Source: VRUE01 sp963725085 | GTDB taxonomy: Bacteria > Actinomycetota > Thermoleophilia > Solirubrobacterales > 70-9 | Direction of reading: 5' to 3' | NCBI GenBank assembly: GCA_963725085.1 | Contig: CAVRXM010000001.1 | Location: 434,001 to 498,000, forward strand | Length of the DNA stretch: 64,000 nt | In this document: positions 46,272-56,756 of the stretch, piece by piece | Numbering within the stretch: position 1 is the first letter of the stretch | Layout: each line of letters starts with the position of its first letter | Made by a program: the position numbers and the translations under genes | Notes under the pieces: model-generated | Databases searched by the model: none | The model's input: only the letters and a program-made list of their open reading frames with translations | Told to the model about the DNA's origin: nothing

Positions 46272-49200
46272 TCAGCCATGGTTTTTTTCGCTTGTTCGTG
46301 TGCTTTTTCTTCGACCTCTTTACGCACCTGCCGTGCTTTCTGACAAGGCCCTTCCGGCAGGTCTGGACAGACGGGGTGGAGTTCCCCACGACTCCTTCGA
46401 GGGTGGAGATCTGATCGGCCGCGGGCGGCTGGGTTCCCGGTCCGTGGCACTCGTCCGATGCCTGGCATGGAGGCGGCGTGATGTCCGTGAAGAATCCGCC
46501 TTCTTCCCTGGCGTCGTAGACCTTCATGGAGGTCCCATTGTCGTCCTGAGTCGACAGAACCTGGCGGGTGAAGAAGAAGGCGTCGATCCCGTTGGAGCTG
46601 ACCGAAAGAAGTCCGGACGCACCACTGCTTCCGCCAGTCGAGATAAGGTCGATGACGCCGTTCTCCCACTCGTATGCGTCCTTCTTCTTGTTGGTGTCCC
46701 GGAGTGCGAGTTGCTCTGCCGAGGTGAAGAACACCCTGCCGTCGTCACTAAGGTTCAATCCAAATGGGGACAGCGTCGTTTCCGTGCTGGGCGACGCTTC
46801 GGTCGGCGGGCAGGATGCGCAGGCCAGTTCATTGCTCTGGCTGTCGTACCGGAAGATCTCCTGATGGCCGAGGTTGTTGAACCCGGTGAGCGACTGAATC
46901 GAGGAGAAGACCGCGTCGGACCCGTCGGGCGTCACCTGGAAGTCCGCGTAGTTGTGGATCTCGTTGTTCGTATCCGCGTTGCGCACCGCTTGGTCAGTGG
47001 GCGCGAGGGTAGCGACGAGCTGCGGCGAGCCGCCTGGTCTCCGAATGAATAGATTCGCCGCGTTTGCGACGCCGTTTCCGTCCAACCTCTCAGGCGAGAG
47101 GAAGAACACGGTTCCATCGTCCGATGCCACACCGGAGCCCCCGGCGAGGCCCAGGACATCGCAGTTGGCGGCGGCCGAGACGCTGTTCCAGTGGGTGAGG
47201 GAGTTGGCGTTGACGGGGTTGCACGCGTCCGTATTCCCGGTGCCGCCGCTGCCCGTCGAGACAAGTTGAAGCGCCGCGCCGCCGCCCGAAACATCGGCCT
47301 CGTAGAGGTCGGAGCTGCCATCGGTGTCGGCTGCCAGGAGGCTGTCCGGCGTGGTGAAGAACACCTTGGACCCGTCCGCGGTCATCCCGTCGTAGAGGAA
47401 ACCCGCGGTCGTGGACGGGGTCAGGTCGATCGTCTGACCCGAGTCCCCTGTGTTCATATACAGATGCCAGTAGGTATTGCCCGCCGCGTCGGTCGAGATC
47501 TTCCTGCCGACCAGGATCCGAGAGCCATTTGTGGAGATGTCGAGCTCGCCGATACCGGGGCCTGTCATCGTCCCCGATCCGTTCGGCGCCTTTGAGACCA
47601 CAGCCGTCGTGCCCGTTTCCAGGTTCCGGTCGTAGATCGTTATGTCGCCATTGGAATTCCCGTCCGGCTCGAATTTCGAGGTCGAGCCGAAGACGAGATG
47701 GCTCCCGTCGGCGGAGAGGGCCCTGCCAACGTATCCGGCCGGTTTCGCTCCAGCTCCTGGGTTGAGAGCTCCCGCCATACCCTGGACGAGCGCTCCATCC
47801 GGGAGGCGGACGGGAATGCCGGTCGTCCCGTCGGAGAAGCATGGTTCGCACAGCAGTTCTCCGCCGAAGGCAAACGCCGAGAGGCTCGAGTCGGCGGCCG
47901 CCAGCGGCGAGCCGAAGGCGTTCGTCGAAGGCGCTCCGTCGGCCGCGACACCCACGTATCGGGTCGTCCAACTGTCGGCGCCTCGTTCCGCCACATAGGG
48001 GTCGAGGCCGAGGTTTGGCGGGTTGCCGGCGATTCCAGGGATCGCCCCGTAGTGAAGTGAGTACAGCAGGCGATCGGGAGCCTGCGGCTCGGCGACCAGG
48101 GGCGCCTGGCCGGGAATCAGGTCACTCTCGACGTCATAGCCCCCGGTGTACGCCGCGGACACGAGCTCGTACGCGCGGCAATCGAAGAGAAGAGCGGCTC
48201 CCGTCTGTTTCCGCACCTGTGCGTTCGCACACCGGTCGCTGCCCCCGGAATACAGAGCGAATGTCGTGAACTGCCGGTCGGCGCCATGCGTGGTGCCCTG
48301 TTCGTTGCTTGCCGTAATCCGAAAGTGGTAGCTCGTATTCGGCGCCAAACCCGTGATGTTGGTCGCAACAAGTTCGGTTTCGGTCGGGCTCTTGGTCTTG
48401 ACATCCGTAAGCGGAATGCTCGTTCCGTAGCCCGTATCGGGGCCGTATTCGAAGTGGTAGGAGGATTCCGCCCCATCCGGATCGACCCTTCCGAGTATCC
48501 GTGCTCCGTCGGAGTTCACGTCAGACGCAAACTGACCGCTGACCACCGGAGGGCCCTGGGGCTTGAAGGTCTGGTCGGCTCCGATCACTTTCCCGTTTTC
48601 GCTCGAGGCCACCAGTCGGTAGTGATATTCCGTGCCCGGTGTCAACCCGGAGATTTCGGCGCTCACCGCTGTATTGGGATCGGTGCCGTGGATGGTCGAG
48701 GGGGTGCACGGCGCGATTTCTCCGTATCCGCTGTTGATCCCCCAGTCGAAGTGACAGTCGGTGATGTCTTTCCCGCCATCCGGATCGACGTGCCCGCGCA
48801 GTAAGGCGGTCGTCGGGTGGATTTCGGCGGTATCGGTGAGCACGTTGGGGACGATGTATTCGACCGCGCTGCCGAACATGTACACCCGCCCGTCGCAGTT
48901 CGATGCGTACACGTAATGGGTGAGTTCGTTGACCGCCACGCCCTCCGAACCGCACAAGCCACCAAAACTATGGGCGGGATCCGGTTCTCCAAAGGTCGAC
49001 ACCAGCGCCCCTGGAGTGCTACCGGTGCTGGGTTCGTACTCCTGGACGAATTGGCCGTCGTCGATGTAGATATGGCTGTTGGATGGATCCACGGCCATGC
49101 TGAGACCGAACTGGTTGATCCGGTACTTTTCGGTGCCGGTCGAGTCGTAAACATGGACCCCGGTGCCGGCGTATGAGTCCTCGACATAGATGTACCCGCT

Positions 49201-49845
49201 GGTCGGGCTCGATGAGCTCTGGTCGATCGCGAGGTGGCAGCTGCCATATTCGGTGATCGGAATGGTTTTGCCGAGAGGCGCGCCGCCCGACGAGAACTCA
49301 GTTAGGCCTTCACCACTCACGGCCATCCAGACGTTCCCGTGAGGGTCGACGGCGAGGCCGCAATTGGGGCCCGGCGACTGAAGCGGGAAGTTCGGGCCGA
49401 GAATCTCGGTGCCATCTTTCGCGTGTGCGTGGATGGGGGTGTAGGGCGTGAACGAGTAGAACTGGCCCTGGGTGGACGTCCCGGAGTTGTCGACGGGAAG
49501 GTCGGTGTCCCCGCCCACGCCGAATGCTGACGCGACAACCGAGTTCACGCCCGGCCCAAGCGCGCTGAACGGGACCGGCGTCCCCCCCGCGTTGAATTTG
49601 TCGATCACCCCACCGTATCCCTGGTCGGATACGTAGACTGTGCCTGATTCCTGTTCGATGCCGATGTTGTACGGTCGTCCGAAGGGCCCGGTTGAGCCTT
49701 CGGCGCTCTTCGATCCGGCGCCGTTGAATGAGCCCACGACTTCATGGGTGTGCACCAGCGTCGCGGATGCGGGCGCAGCGAAGCCAAGGAGGCAGGCCGT
49801 CGCGAGCGTGGTTGCCGCCTGCCCGAGGAATGCTCGCCTGACCAT
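46272..49845 (-). CDS. Secreted NHL/FnIII-like/TolB-like repeat protein (fourth gene of the surface operon)
   Basis: About 1190 aa. Signal peptide (FLGQAATTLATACLLGFAAP), NHL-type propeller strands (PYNIGIEQESGTVYVSDQGY, CGLAVDPHGNVWMAVSG), two FnIII-like repeats ending in GLTPGTEYHYRL and GLAPNTSYHFRI, the marker FDCRAYELVSAAY, then TolB-like blades (GRALSADGSHLVFGS, SDDGRVFFTSAEQLALRDTN). The end is a Cys-pair basic tail TCRKGLVRKHGRCVKRSKKK. ATG 49845 overlaps the upstream stop (TGATG) and has GGGGAGGG ahead. As written the frame reads through into the next gene; shifting one base in the A7 run at 46282-46288 gives a TGA at 46272, which is used here as the end. Confidence 0.8.
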
Positions 49846-52586
49846 CACTTGCCCTCCCCGGTCCGATGACGCCTGTGCCTGCTCTCCTTGCTCCCACACG
49901 ACGCGCTGAGCGGAACCTTCGCCGTCTCGCGCGCCCCGTTCTGCCCGGCCATCCTCACCGTTGCGCTCTTCTGCGCGCCGCAGAGTGATTCGCTGTTTTG
50001 GATCAGGCCTTTCTTCCCACCTTCGAGATCGAGGGCGAAGGTCCCGATGGGGACGTCGGGCACGGTTTCAAACGTCGCGCGAAGGCCCTTGTTGACGCTG
50101 CTGATACGGGCCACGGCTTCGAGGTCGATTTGACCCCGGAGGTCGAGCACCATGTCGGGAAGCCTGTGAGATGAGGAGCGCAGATAGACAGCGCCTGAGA
50201 GAGGCTGGCCGAGCAGGGGCGTCTCGACCTGGGCTTTGCCGATACGCGAATTCGCCGGACACCGTTCCGCCGCGAAATCGACCCGTGGGCAGACCGCGCC
50301 GAGGTGACTGTTGTCGAGCAGCTCGCCTTCGGGAAGCGTCACGGAGACCCTGCTCGTGTTGGCTTCGCCCGGTTTCGTGTCGAACGTCGCGTGGATGTCC
50401 GGATGTCCGCGCCGATTCGTCCCGCCGCTGAGCCTGAGCTTCAGCTTCGGCGCATATGGAAGCACGGCGCAATTCGCGACCTGGAAATGGATGTTGGAGT
50501 CGGCCAACCCACCTTCGTCTCCGATCAGGCGCGAATTCACCTGGAATGGATCGCATCTGGTCGGGTTCAGCGTGAAGTCCGGCCGGTCGAGGTTGATGAG
50601 GATCGACCGCAATCTCACCGGGACGCCGCCGACGATCGACGGGAGCGTGTCCGAGTCGGTGGTCACCTGAGCGGTGAGAGGGTCCACGTGGATCGCCGCG
50701 CGCACCGCAACATTCCCGAGGTCGTAGGGGCCGGAGATGGCCGGGATCGAGGTGACCAGGCTGAGCTGAGCCCCCCTGTAGGGACCGGCGAGATAGACCT
50801 TCCCCGGCACGTAGAAGGGGTGCGTGCCCGCTCCCACTCCCACAGTTCCGGTCCCGATCTGGCTCGCGGCGGGGCAGGCGGGCGAGGACTGCTCGGCGCG
50901 TCCCGAGTACGCCGGTTCCGCCAGCCTGGCGATGGCCGACTCGGGGCAGTACTGCACCCCGGCAAGCTTCGCCGAGAAACCCGGTGGCGTCATCACATGG
51001 ATGCCGCTGAGATTCTGATCGCCGTCCGAGCGGTCGACCCTGAAGGCGAACGGGCTGTGGACCCCGGCGGTGTTATCGGGGCTGCCTGCCGATACCGCCG
51101 GGTCGAACGGCCGCGTCGTTCCCGGGCAGGGACCTCCGTTTGGCCCGGAATCCACGGTGAAGTAGGCGATCGAGGTCTGGGACGGCAGCACGGCATCCCA
51201 CGGCGTGAATTCCGATTCCACCGGGTATTTGCCGCACTTATCCGGAGTTGCCAGCAGCCCCCGCTCCGAACCGAAGAAATGGAGGATGAACTCCTGGAGC
51301 GGGCTCTGGGGCAGGTCGGTGAACGTCGTGACCAGCTGTCCCGTCGTGGCGTCGGCATGCACGTCCCCTGCGAGCTTCACGTGGGTGGAGAAGCCGTCCG
51401 CGGTGACCACGATCCGGTAAGGATCGCCCGGCTTCGGCTCACCGAGATAGATCGCGCCGTTGATCGGGCCGGGAAGGGCCGTGCTGTCGATGGTCGCCGT
51501 GCCGACCTTTGCGTGCTCGGGACAGGTCGCTTCGTTCAGCGTCCCGAACGCGGCCTCTTGATCGGTGCAGACGGCCTTACCGTCCGCCGCGTTGGGGTTG
51601 ATCGAAAAGCCGGCCGGCAGCGTCACCTTCGAAGCGCGGATCTCGGACGGCGATGGCGTGGTCGCGCTCTGGCTCTGAGGAACGACCAGGTCGACGTCGA
51701 GGCCCGTCGCGGTATCCGCCTCCGTGGTCGTCGGCTTCGCCGTCAGGCTCGGATTGAAGCTGAGCTGATCGCAGCCGGTCGTGGTGGGCCAGGCGGTGTC
51801 CGCGCGCAGCTCGGTGTACTCGTAGTAGACGAGCTCCAGTCCCATGTTGAGCACCGACCCGCATGACGTCGGGTTCTCGAGAAACGGCTGAACGGAGCCG
51901 TTGAACGGTGTTGACGGCACACCTTCGCAGGGTTCGGGGTAAGGCTGGAAGCACGTCCTATCCTGGGGCGGCGCGAACCTGTGGATGTCGTGAGACGGGT
52001 CGCCCGGGACTCCCCAGAGATGGAGTTCGACCTTGCTGAGCGGCAGCGGATGGTAGATGGCAGTGGTTCTGCCGTTGAGCCCGTAGTCGCTGTCGGTGCG
52101 GCCCGCCAGTTCGATGAAGACCGGTGCATTGATCAGCGGCGCGAAGAACCCCAGCAGGCCAGGTTCGCCGGGATGCGGCTCGAGATTGAAGATCGGCTGC
52201 TGACCGTTGAAGATGATCGCGCCCGCGACCCCCACCTGTGACTCTGCAAGGCAGTTCCGCTGTGCGAATTCGAGCAGCGAGCATCGCGGGACCGCCGTCG
52301 TGTTTCCGATGAACCCCGTCGGGAATTCGTTTTTGATTTCGAAGACGTCCTGGCACCCGCACGGGGGGTTCGAGGATTCCGGTGCCCCACCTTCGTTCAC
52401 AGCCCTGTTGTCGAATGACTGCGTGATGTCGACGTCGGGATGGCCCCCCGCCTGCGTGATCGACGGGCTTACCGAGAAAGAATTGACGTGCGCGTAGCCG
52501 AATGCCGACGGGGCGCTCGTACCGAGGAAAACGCTCACGGCGACGGCGGCAAAGGCGCAGACTGCGATCCTTCGGCGGTTGGTCAT
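49845..52586 (-). CDS. Large secreted protein, GGKKG family (third gene of the surface operon)
   Basis: 913 aa, signal peptide (IAVCAFAAVAVSVFLGTSAP). Same layout as 43492-46239: SITQAGGHPDVDITQSF, AESQVGVAGAIIFNGQQP, GFSINPNAADGKAVCTD, CPAASQIGTGTVGVGAGTHP, KVYLAGPYRGAQLSLVT, FTLNPTRCDPF, EGGKKGLIQNSESLC, and a basic end (SKESRHRRHRTGEGK). Conserved cysteines recur in the same places, so a disulfide-stabilised secreted fold is likely. ATG 52586 sits behind AAGGAGAGA; the longer frame from 52694 is not needed. No enzyme motif is seen. Confidence 0.85.
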   Translation of the reverse strand: MTNRRRIAVCAFAAVAVSVFLGTSAPSAFGYAHVNSFSVSPSITQAGGHPDVDITQSFDNRAVNEGGAPESSNPPCGCQDVFEIKNEFPTGFIGNTTAVPRCSLLEFAQRNCLAESQVGVAGAIIFNGQQPIFNLEPHPGEPGLLGFFAPLINAPVFIELAGRTDSDYGLNGRTTAIYHPLPLSKVELHLWGVPGDPSHDIHRFAPPQDRTCFQPYPEPCEGVPSTPFNGSVQPFLENPTSCGSVLNMGLELVYYEYTELRADTAWPTTTGCDQLSFNPSLTAKPTTTEADTATGLDVDLVVPQSQSATTPSPSEIRASKVTLPAGFSINPNAADGKAVCTDQEAAFGTLNEATCPEHAKVGTATIDSTALPGPINGAIYLGEPKPGDPYRIVVTADGFSTHVKLAGDVHADATTGQLVTTFTDLPQSPLQEFILHFFGSERGLLATPDKCGKYPVESEFTPWDAVLPSQTSIAYFTVDSGPNGGPCPGTTRPFDPAVSAGSPDNTAGVHSPFAFRVDRSDGDQNLSGIHVMTPPGFSAKLAGVQYCPESAIARLAEPAYSGRAEQSSPACPAASQIGTGTVGVGAGTHPFYVPGKVYLAGPYRGAQLSLVTSIPAISGPYDLGNVAVRAAIHVDPLTAQVTTDSDTLPSIVGGVPVRLRSILINLDRPDFTLNPTRCDPFQVNSRLIGDEGGLADSNIHFQVANCAVLPYAPKLKLRLSGGTNRRGHPDIHATFDTKPGEANTSRVSVTLPEGELLDNSHLGAVCPRVDFAAERCPANSRIGKAQVETPLLGQPLSGAVYLRSSSHRLPDMVLDLRGQIDLEAVARISSVNKGLRATFETVPDVPIGTFALDLEGGKKGLIQNSESLCGAQKSATVRMAGQNGARETAKVPLSASCGSKESRHRRHRTGEGK

Positions 52587-52617
52587 GATCGCTCTCTCCT
52601 TCGACGTTTCGCCTCGA

Positions 52618-55600
52618 TCAGCCACGACGGCCACCTCCCCTAAGCTGGCCCCTATGGCTTCTGTGACGCCGGTGCCTCCGTGCTCTGCGGGCATTGCGGC
52701 GCTTCTGTTTGGGAGCGGCTAGGGCGTTCCCGCCGGCCCCGAGTTCCGCCGCGGTGGCGAAGCTCGGTTCCCCCGGGGCCGAGGTGCTGTCGCCGCGACA
52801 TTCGTCGGCAGCGGTGCACGGCAGGAGCGGGGGCTGTTGCGGGAAGCCACCGTCCACCCTCGCGTCATAGAACTTGACGAATGCCCCGTTCTGGTCTTCG
52901 GGGACAAGGTCTCGAACGTAGAGAAGTAGAGATCCGTCCCGTTCTGGCTGATCCCCTCGAAGCCGGTGTGCGTGGTCGGATAGAAGAGCGATTCGCCCTG
53001 CGCGTCTCGGGCGAGCTGGTACCGGAGGTGATCAGCTGCGGCCGGTTGCCGGCGAACTCGTAGACGTCGAGCTTCCCATTCGTGTCGGCAGGAGCCAGCG
53101 CATCGGCGCTAGTGAAGCGACCCGACCATCGTTGGACATGAAACGCCCGCTCTCGCTCGCCATCACGTCCTTGTTGGTCGTCGATGCCCGCGGACCGGTG
53201 TCCACGGTCGGGATCGCCGGCGGCAGACCGGAGGGAGTGCAGGAGGCGCAGAGGATTTCCCCACTTTCGGGGTCATAGGTGTACATCTCCTCCCAGGCTT
53301 CGAGTTTGTTGCTGTCTCCTTCTTTCGGCGCGCCGTCGTCGAGTGACTTGTTCACGTACCCTGTTGCCTGGGTTCTCGACAGGAACGCCATATGATCGCC
53401 GTTCGGAGAGATCTGGATGCGATCGACCTGGGTTCCCGGGTCCATCGTGGTGACGTAATGAATCTGACCGTTACGGAAGACGTATAGATTCCGCTCGTTC
53501 TTGACTCCCGGGTTTTCCGGATCGAGCTGCTCCGGCGAGTAGAAGTAACATCGCCGCCCTGCGACGCGATTGCATCGTCCAGGTCGGGCCTCTGGGTTTT
53601 CAACGCCTTGACGTCGCAGTTCAGAGCGAAGGTGGCGCTGCAACTGTCCGAGTTTCCATTCCCATTGCCCTGGGAGAGCAGAGTGAATTCCTGGGTTTGC
53701 TCGTTCCACTCATACATGTCGACGCTGTTGTCGGTGTCCTGCGGGACCAGGCGGTCCGGCGAGGTGAGCGCAACAGTGGATCCATTCGCCGTCGCGCCGA
53801 CAAAGTTTCCCTCTCCCAGTTCGTAGGTGATCGAATCGTCGACCCTGAGGTAGAGGTGCTCGGTCCCTGCCGGCCCGAGCGTGGACATCAGGATGTGCGA
53901 CCCATCCTCGGAGACCGATTGGATTCGTATCGTCTCCGATGCCCCTCCCGCGCCTGCGGCATCCTGTGGAATGGTCTGTCCGCCTGCCGTTTTCGATGCG
54001 AGAGTCACCGTGCCTGGGCCGATGTCGTTGTCGTACACCGAGCCTGGCGCGCTTTCCAATCCTCCCGGCGCGAACGCGATGTTCCGCGAGCTGAAGACGA
54101 AGTGAGAGAAGTCCGGAGACGGATGGATATCTCCTTCAAAGGAGTTGCCATTCGGAATCACGCTCACGTTGGTTGGCAATCTGCCCAGTGATTCACCTTC
54201 GACGTTCCAGAGGAACGGACCATGGCTCGGCGGGATTCCTTCAAATAGGGCAGTTTTCACATCCAGGCATTTGTCCAAGGTCTCGCTGCACATGGGTTTT
54301 TCGACGAGGATTCCTTCATCGCCCCTGAGTCCCGGATAGGTCGTGACCCAGCCGGTCTCCGTCCGCGTCGCCACGTAGCGGTCGAGGATGGCATTGGGCG
54401 GATGGAGCCCGTTTATTGCTCCCTCGGCGCCGAAGAACCCGAAGCGTGGGGGGCTCTGGGCAAGACCAGAGTAGTTCGGTGCCGTGATGTAGAGGGCTTC
54501 GGCGATGCTGTTGAAATTCGCGGTATTTCCCGCTTTGACTACGTTTCCCGGATAGAGGGTCACGGCCCCGGCGATGCCGGGTGAAACGAGCTCGTAGGCG
54601 CGGCAGTCCGGAAGGTAGCTTGCGCTCGTCTGCTGACGCACATGTGAGTTGGGGCAGCTGGGCGCCTGGAAGCTGAAGACGGAGTCGGCGGTTGTCGTGG
54701 TTCCCCACTGGTTCGTCGCGATAACCCGGTAGTGATAGGTGACACCTGGCTCGAGCCCGGAGATCGGCTCTTCGACCGCCTGCGGCCCGCTGGCCGACGG
54801 CAGGGCCGTTTCCGGAGTTTTTGCCCCGTAGGCCGGTGAGGGCCCGTATTCGAAGTAGTACTGCGTTGCGTAGGACAACGGGTCTATCCGCGCGTTCAGC
54901 ACCGCTGAGGTTTCGGTCATGTTGGTGGCCCGAACACCTGAGATGTCCGGCCTCTTCGGCACGGTGAAGGTTTCGTCAGCTCCCCGGGTTTTGCCAAGAG
55001 AGTTGATCGCGACTATCCGATAGTGGTAGGTCCGCCCCGGCTGCAGGCCGGTGACGTTGACCGGCGCCACGGCCTGAGCCCCGGTGCCGGCGCCGGCGTC
55101 CAGCAGTTCCGATCGGTTGTTATAGGTCGTGCTGATTCCATATTCGAAGCGATAGTGGGTGTCCATGCCGTCGGGGTCGAACGAGCCGTTGAGATCGGCA
55201 CTGGTCCTTTCCACGTTCGTCGCTGGATCGGTTGACACATCAAGAACGGCGTGCGTCTGGAAGGTGTGGTCGCCCGTGTAGTTGCGCCCGTTGGCGTTGT
55301 AGGCGAAGAACCGGTAGTGATAGGTGGCCTCGATGCCGAGGTTCGACAGATTCTGCGTCGCGACCGTGCTGCCGGAGTACGGAGTAGCGGGGGTACACGG
55401 GACAGCGTGTTCGTACTGGCCGTACACGTTCACCGTCGTCGAGTATTCGAAAATGCAGTTCGTCACCGGCGGCCCGCCCGCCGGCGAGATCGCCGCACTC
55501 ACCTGGGCCGTGGAATGCCTTGCCGTCGCTTCGATGTCTTCTATGTCCGGAACGATGACGGGCCGGCCGAATACGGCAATTCGGTTGGCGCCGCTTCCGT

Positions 55601-56755
55601 GCACGTAGATGTCGCCGTCGTTTGCGTCTCCTGAGTGGTCGATCGTTATGGCCTGGATCTGACCCGCGATGTGGCAACCGGATTCGCCGAATTTGCAACC
55701 TTCATCCCCAAACGTTGGACCGATGCGTTTGTTTTCCTTGTCGAACTCCCTGAATCCCGCGGAGCTTTCGCCGACGTAAACGTGTTCGTCAACCGGATCG
55801 ACGTAGATGTTCACCGGGAGGCACCCACAGTTGAGGCCCCAGGAAGACGCGTCAGGGCCGAACGGTCCCTGGTCCGGCGGGAACGTTTCCGAGACCGAAA
55901 AGTTGCTCACGCCCTGGCGGTGAAACTCCGACTGCGGATACCGCGCATAGCTCGAGAACGGCTGGCCGTGGGTCGCGTCGAAGCCGACCGTGTATGCGTA
56001 CTGGCGTCCGGCCGCGATCTCCTCGTATGAGCCGAATGCAATTCGGATCTGGCCCGAGAACTGGTCATGGGCCGGGTTGCCGTCGATGGGAACGTAGCGA
56101 TCGACATGTGAGCCACCGCCAAACGCCCAGTGATCGATGTCCACAGAACTCCATCGGGGTCTACCCAGATCGTCGCGGATTCGTTGCCGCCCGCCAGCGG
56201 TGCGGTCTGACTCTGGTCGATCTTGCCTAGGAATACTCCCGCGGGGTTGAATACGTCGATCTGCCCGCGGGTTTCACCCTGTTAGGTCACCGACCTGAAG
56301 TCGTTCGCGACGTAGATGTAGCCATTGGCGGGGCCGCCGGAGTTGTCTACCGCGACCGCGCGGTAGTGGTCGTTGCCGAAGGAGCCGGTCCCTTCTTCAA
56401 AGCCGTTCGTCGGCACCCGGTCGCAGTCGGTCGGAACCGTGGGGCAGTTCTGGCCGCCCTTTCCGTCGATTTCATTGGTGCCGAGGGCAGAGAAGTTGAC
56501 CGGGTTGCCGTTTATGTCGAACTTGGCCACCGTGTTTTGGTCGCCCTCAAAGACGATGATGTTGCCTTCTTCGTCCACACCCTCGGGTTGGACATTCGTG
56601 CCGCTCGCCGTGCTTATGTAGTAGAGGAACGGGTGTGTGGTGGCGGCAAGGGAGCTGTCCGCCCCCCAGGTCATCCACAGGCCGAGTCCGAGCAGCGCCA
56701 GGACCGAGGCATATTTGATGGTCTTGCTCATCTCTCGATTGCCGCTGATCGACAT
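52618..56755 (-). CDS. Secreted NHL/FnIII-like/TolB-like repeat protein (second gene of the surface operon, frameshifted)
   Basis: Signal peptide (YASVLALLGLGLWMTWGADS), an N-terminal propeller part (PEGVDEEGNIIVFEGDQN), a shift near 56282, then GQIDVFNPAGVFLGKIDQS, YVDPVDEHVYVGESSAGF, three FnIII-like repeats ending YHYRFF, YHYRIVAINSLG and YHYRVIATNQWG, and the marker LPDCRAYELVSPGIAG. TolB-like blades follow (VSEDGSHILMST, PNGDHMAFLSRTQATGY), with shifts near 53540, 53110 and 52915. The C-terminus is arginine-rich (KQKRRNARRARRHRRHRSHR) and stops at 52618. About 1370 aa repaired; a paralogue of 46272-49845. Start ATG 56755 lies 2 bases from the upstream stop. Confidence 0.8.
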
Positions 56756-56756
56756 T

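Noticed and set aside
50304..51866. 520-codon plus-strand frame inside the surface operon
   Set aside because: It is antisense to a gene with signal peptide and conserved cysteines; composition is that of a complementary frame.
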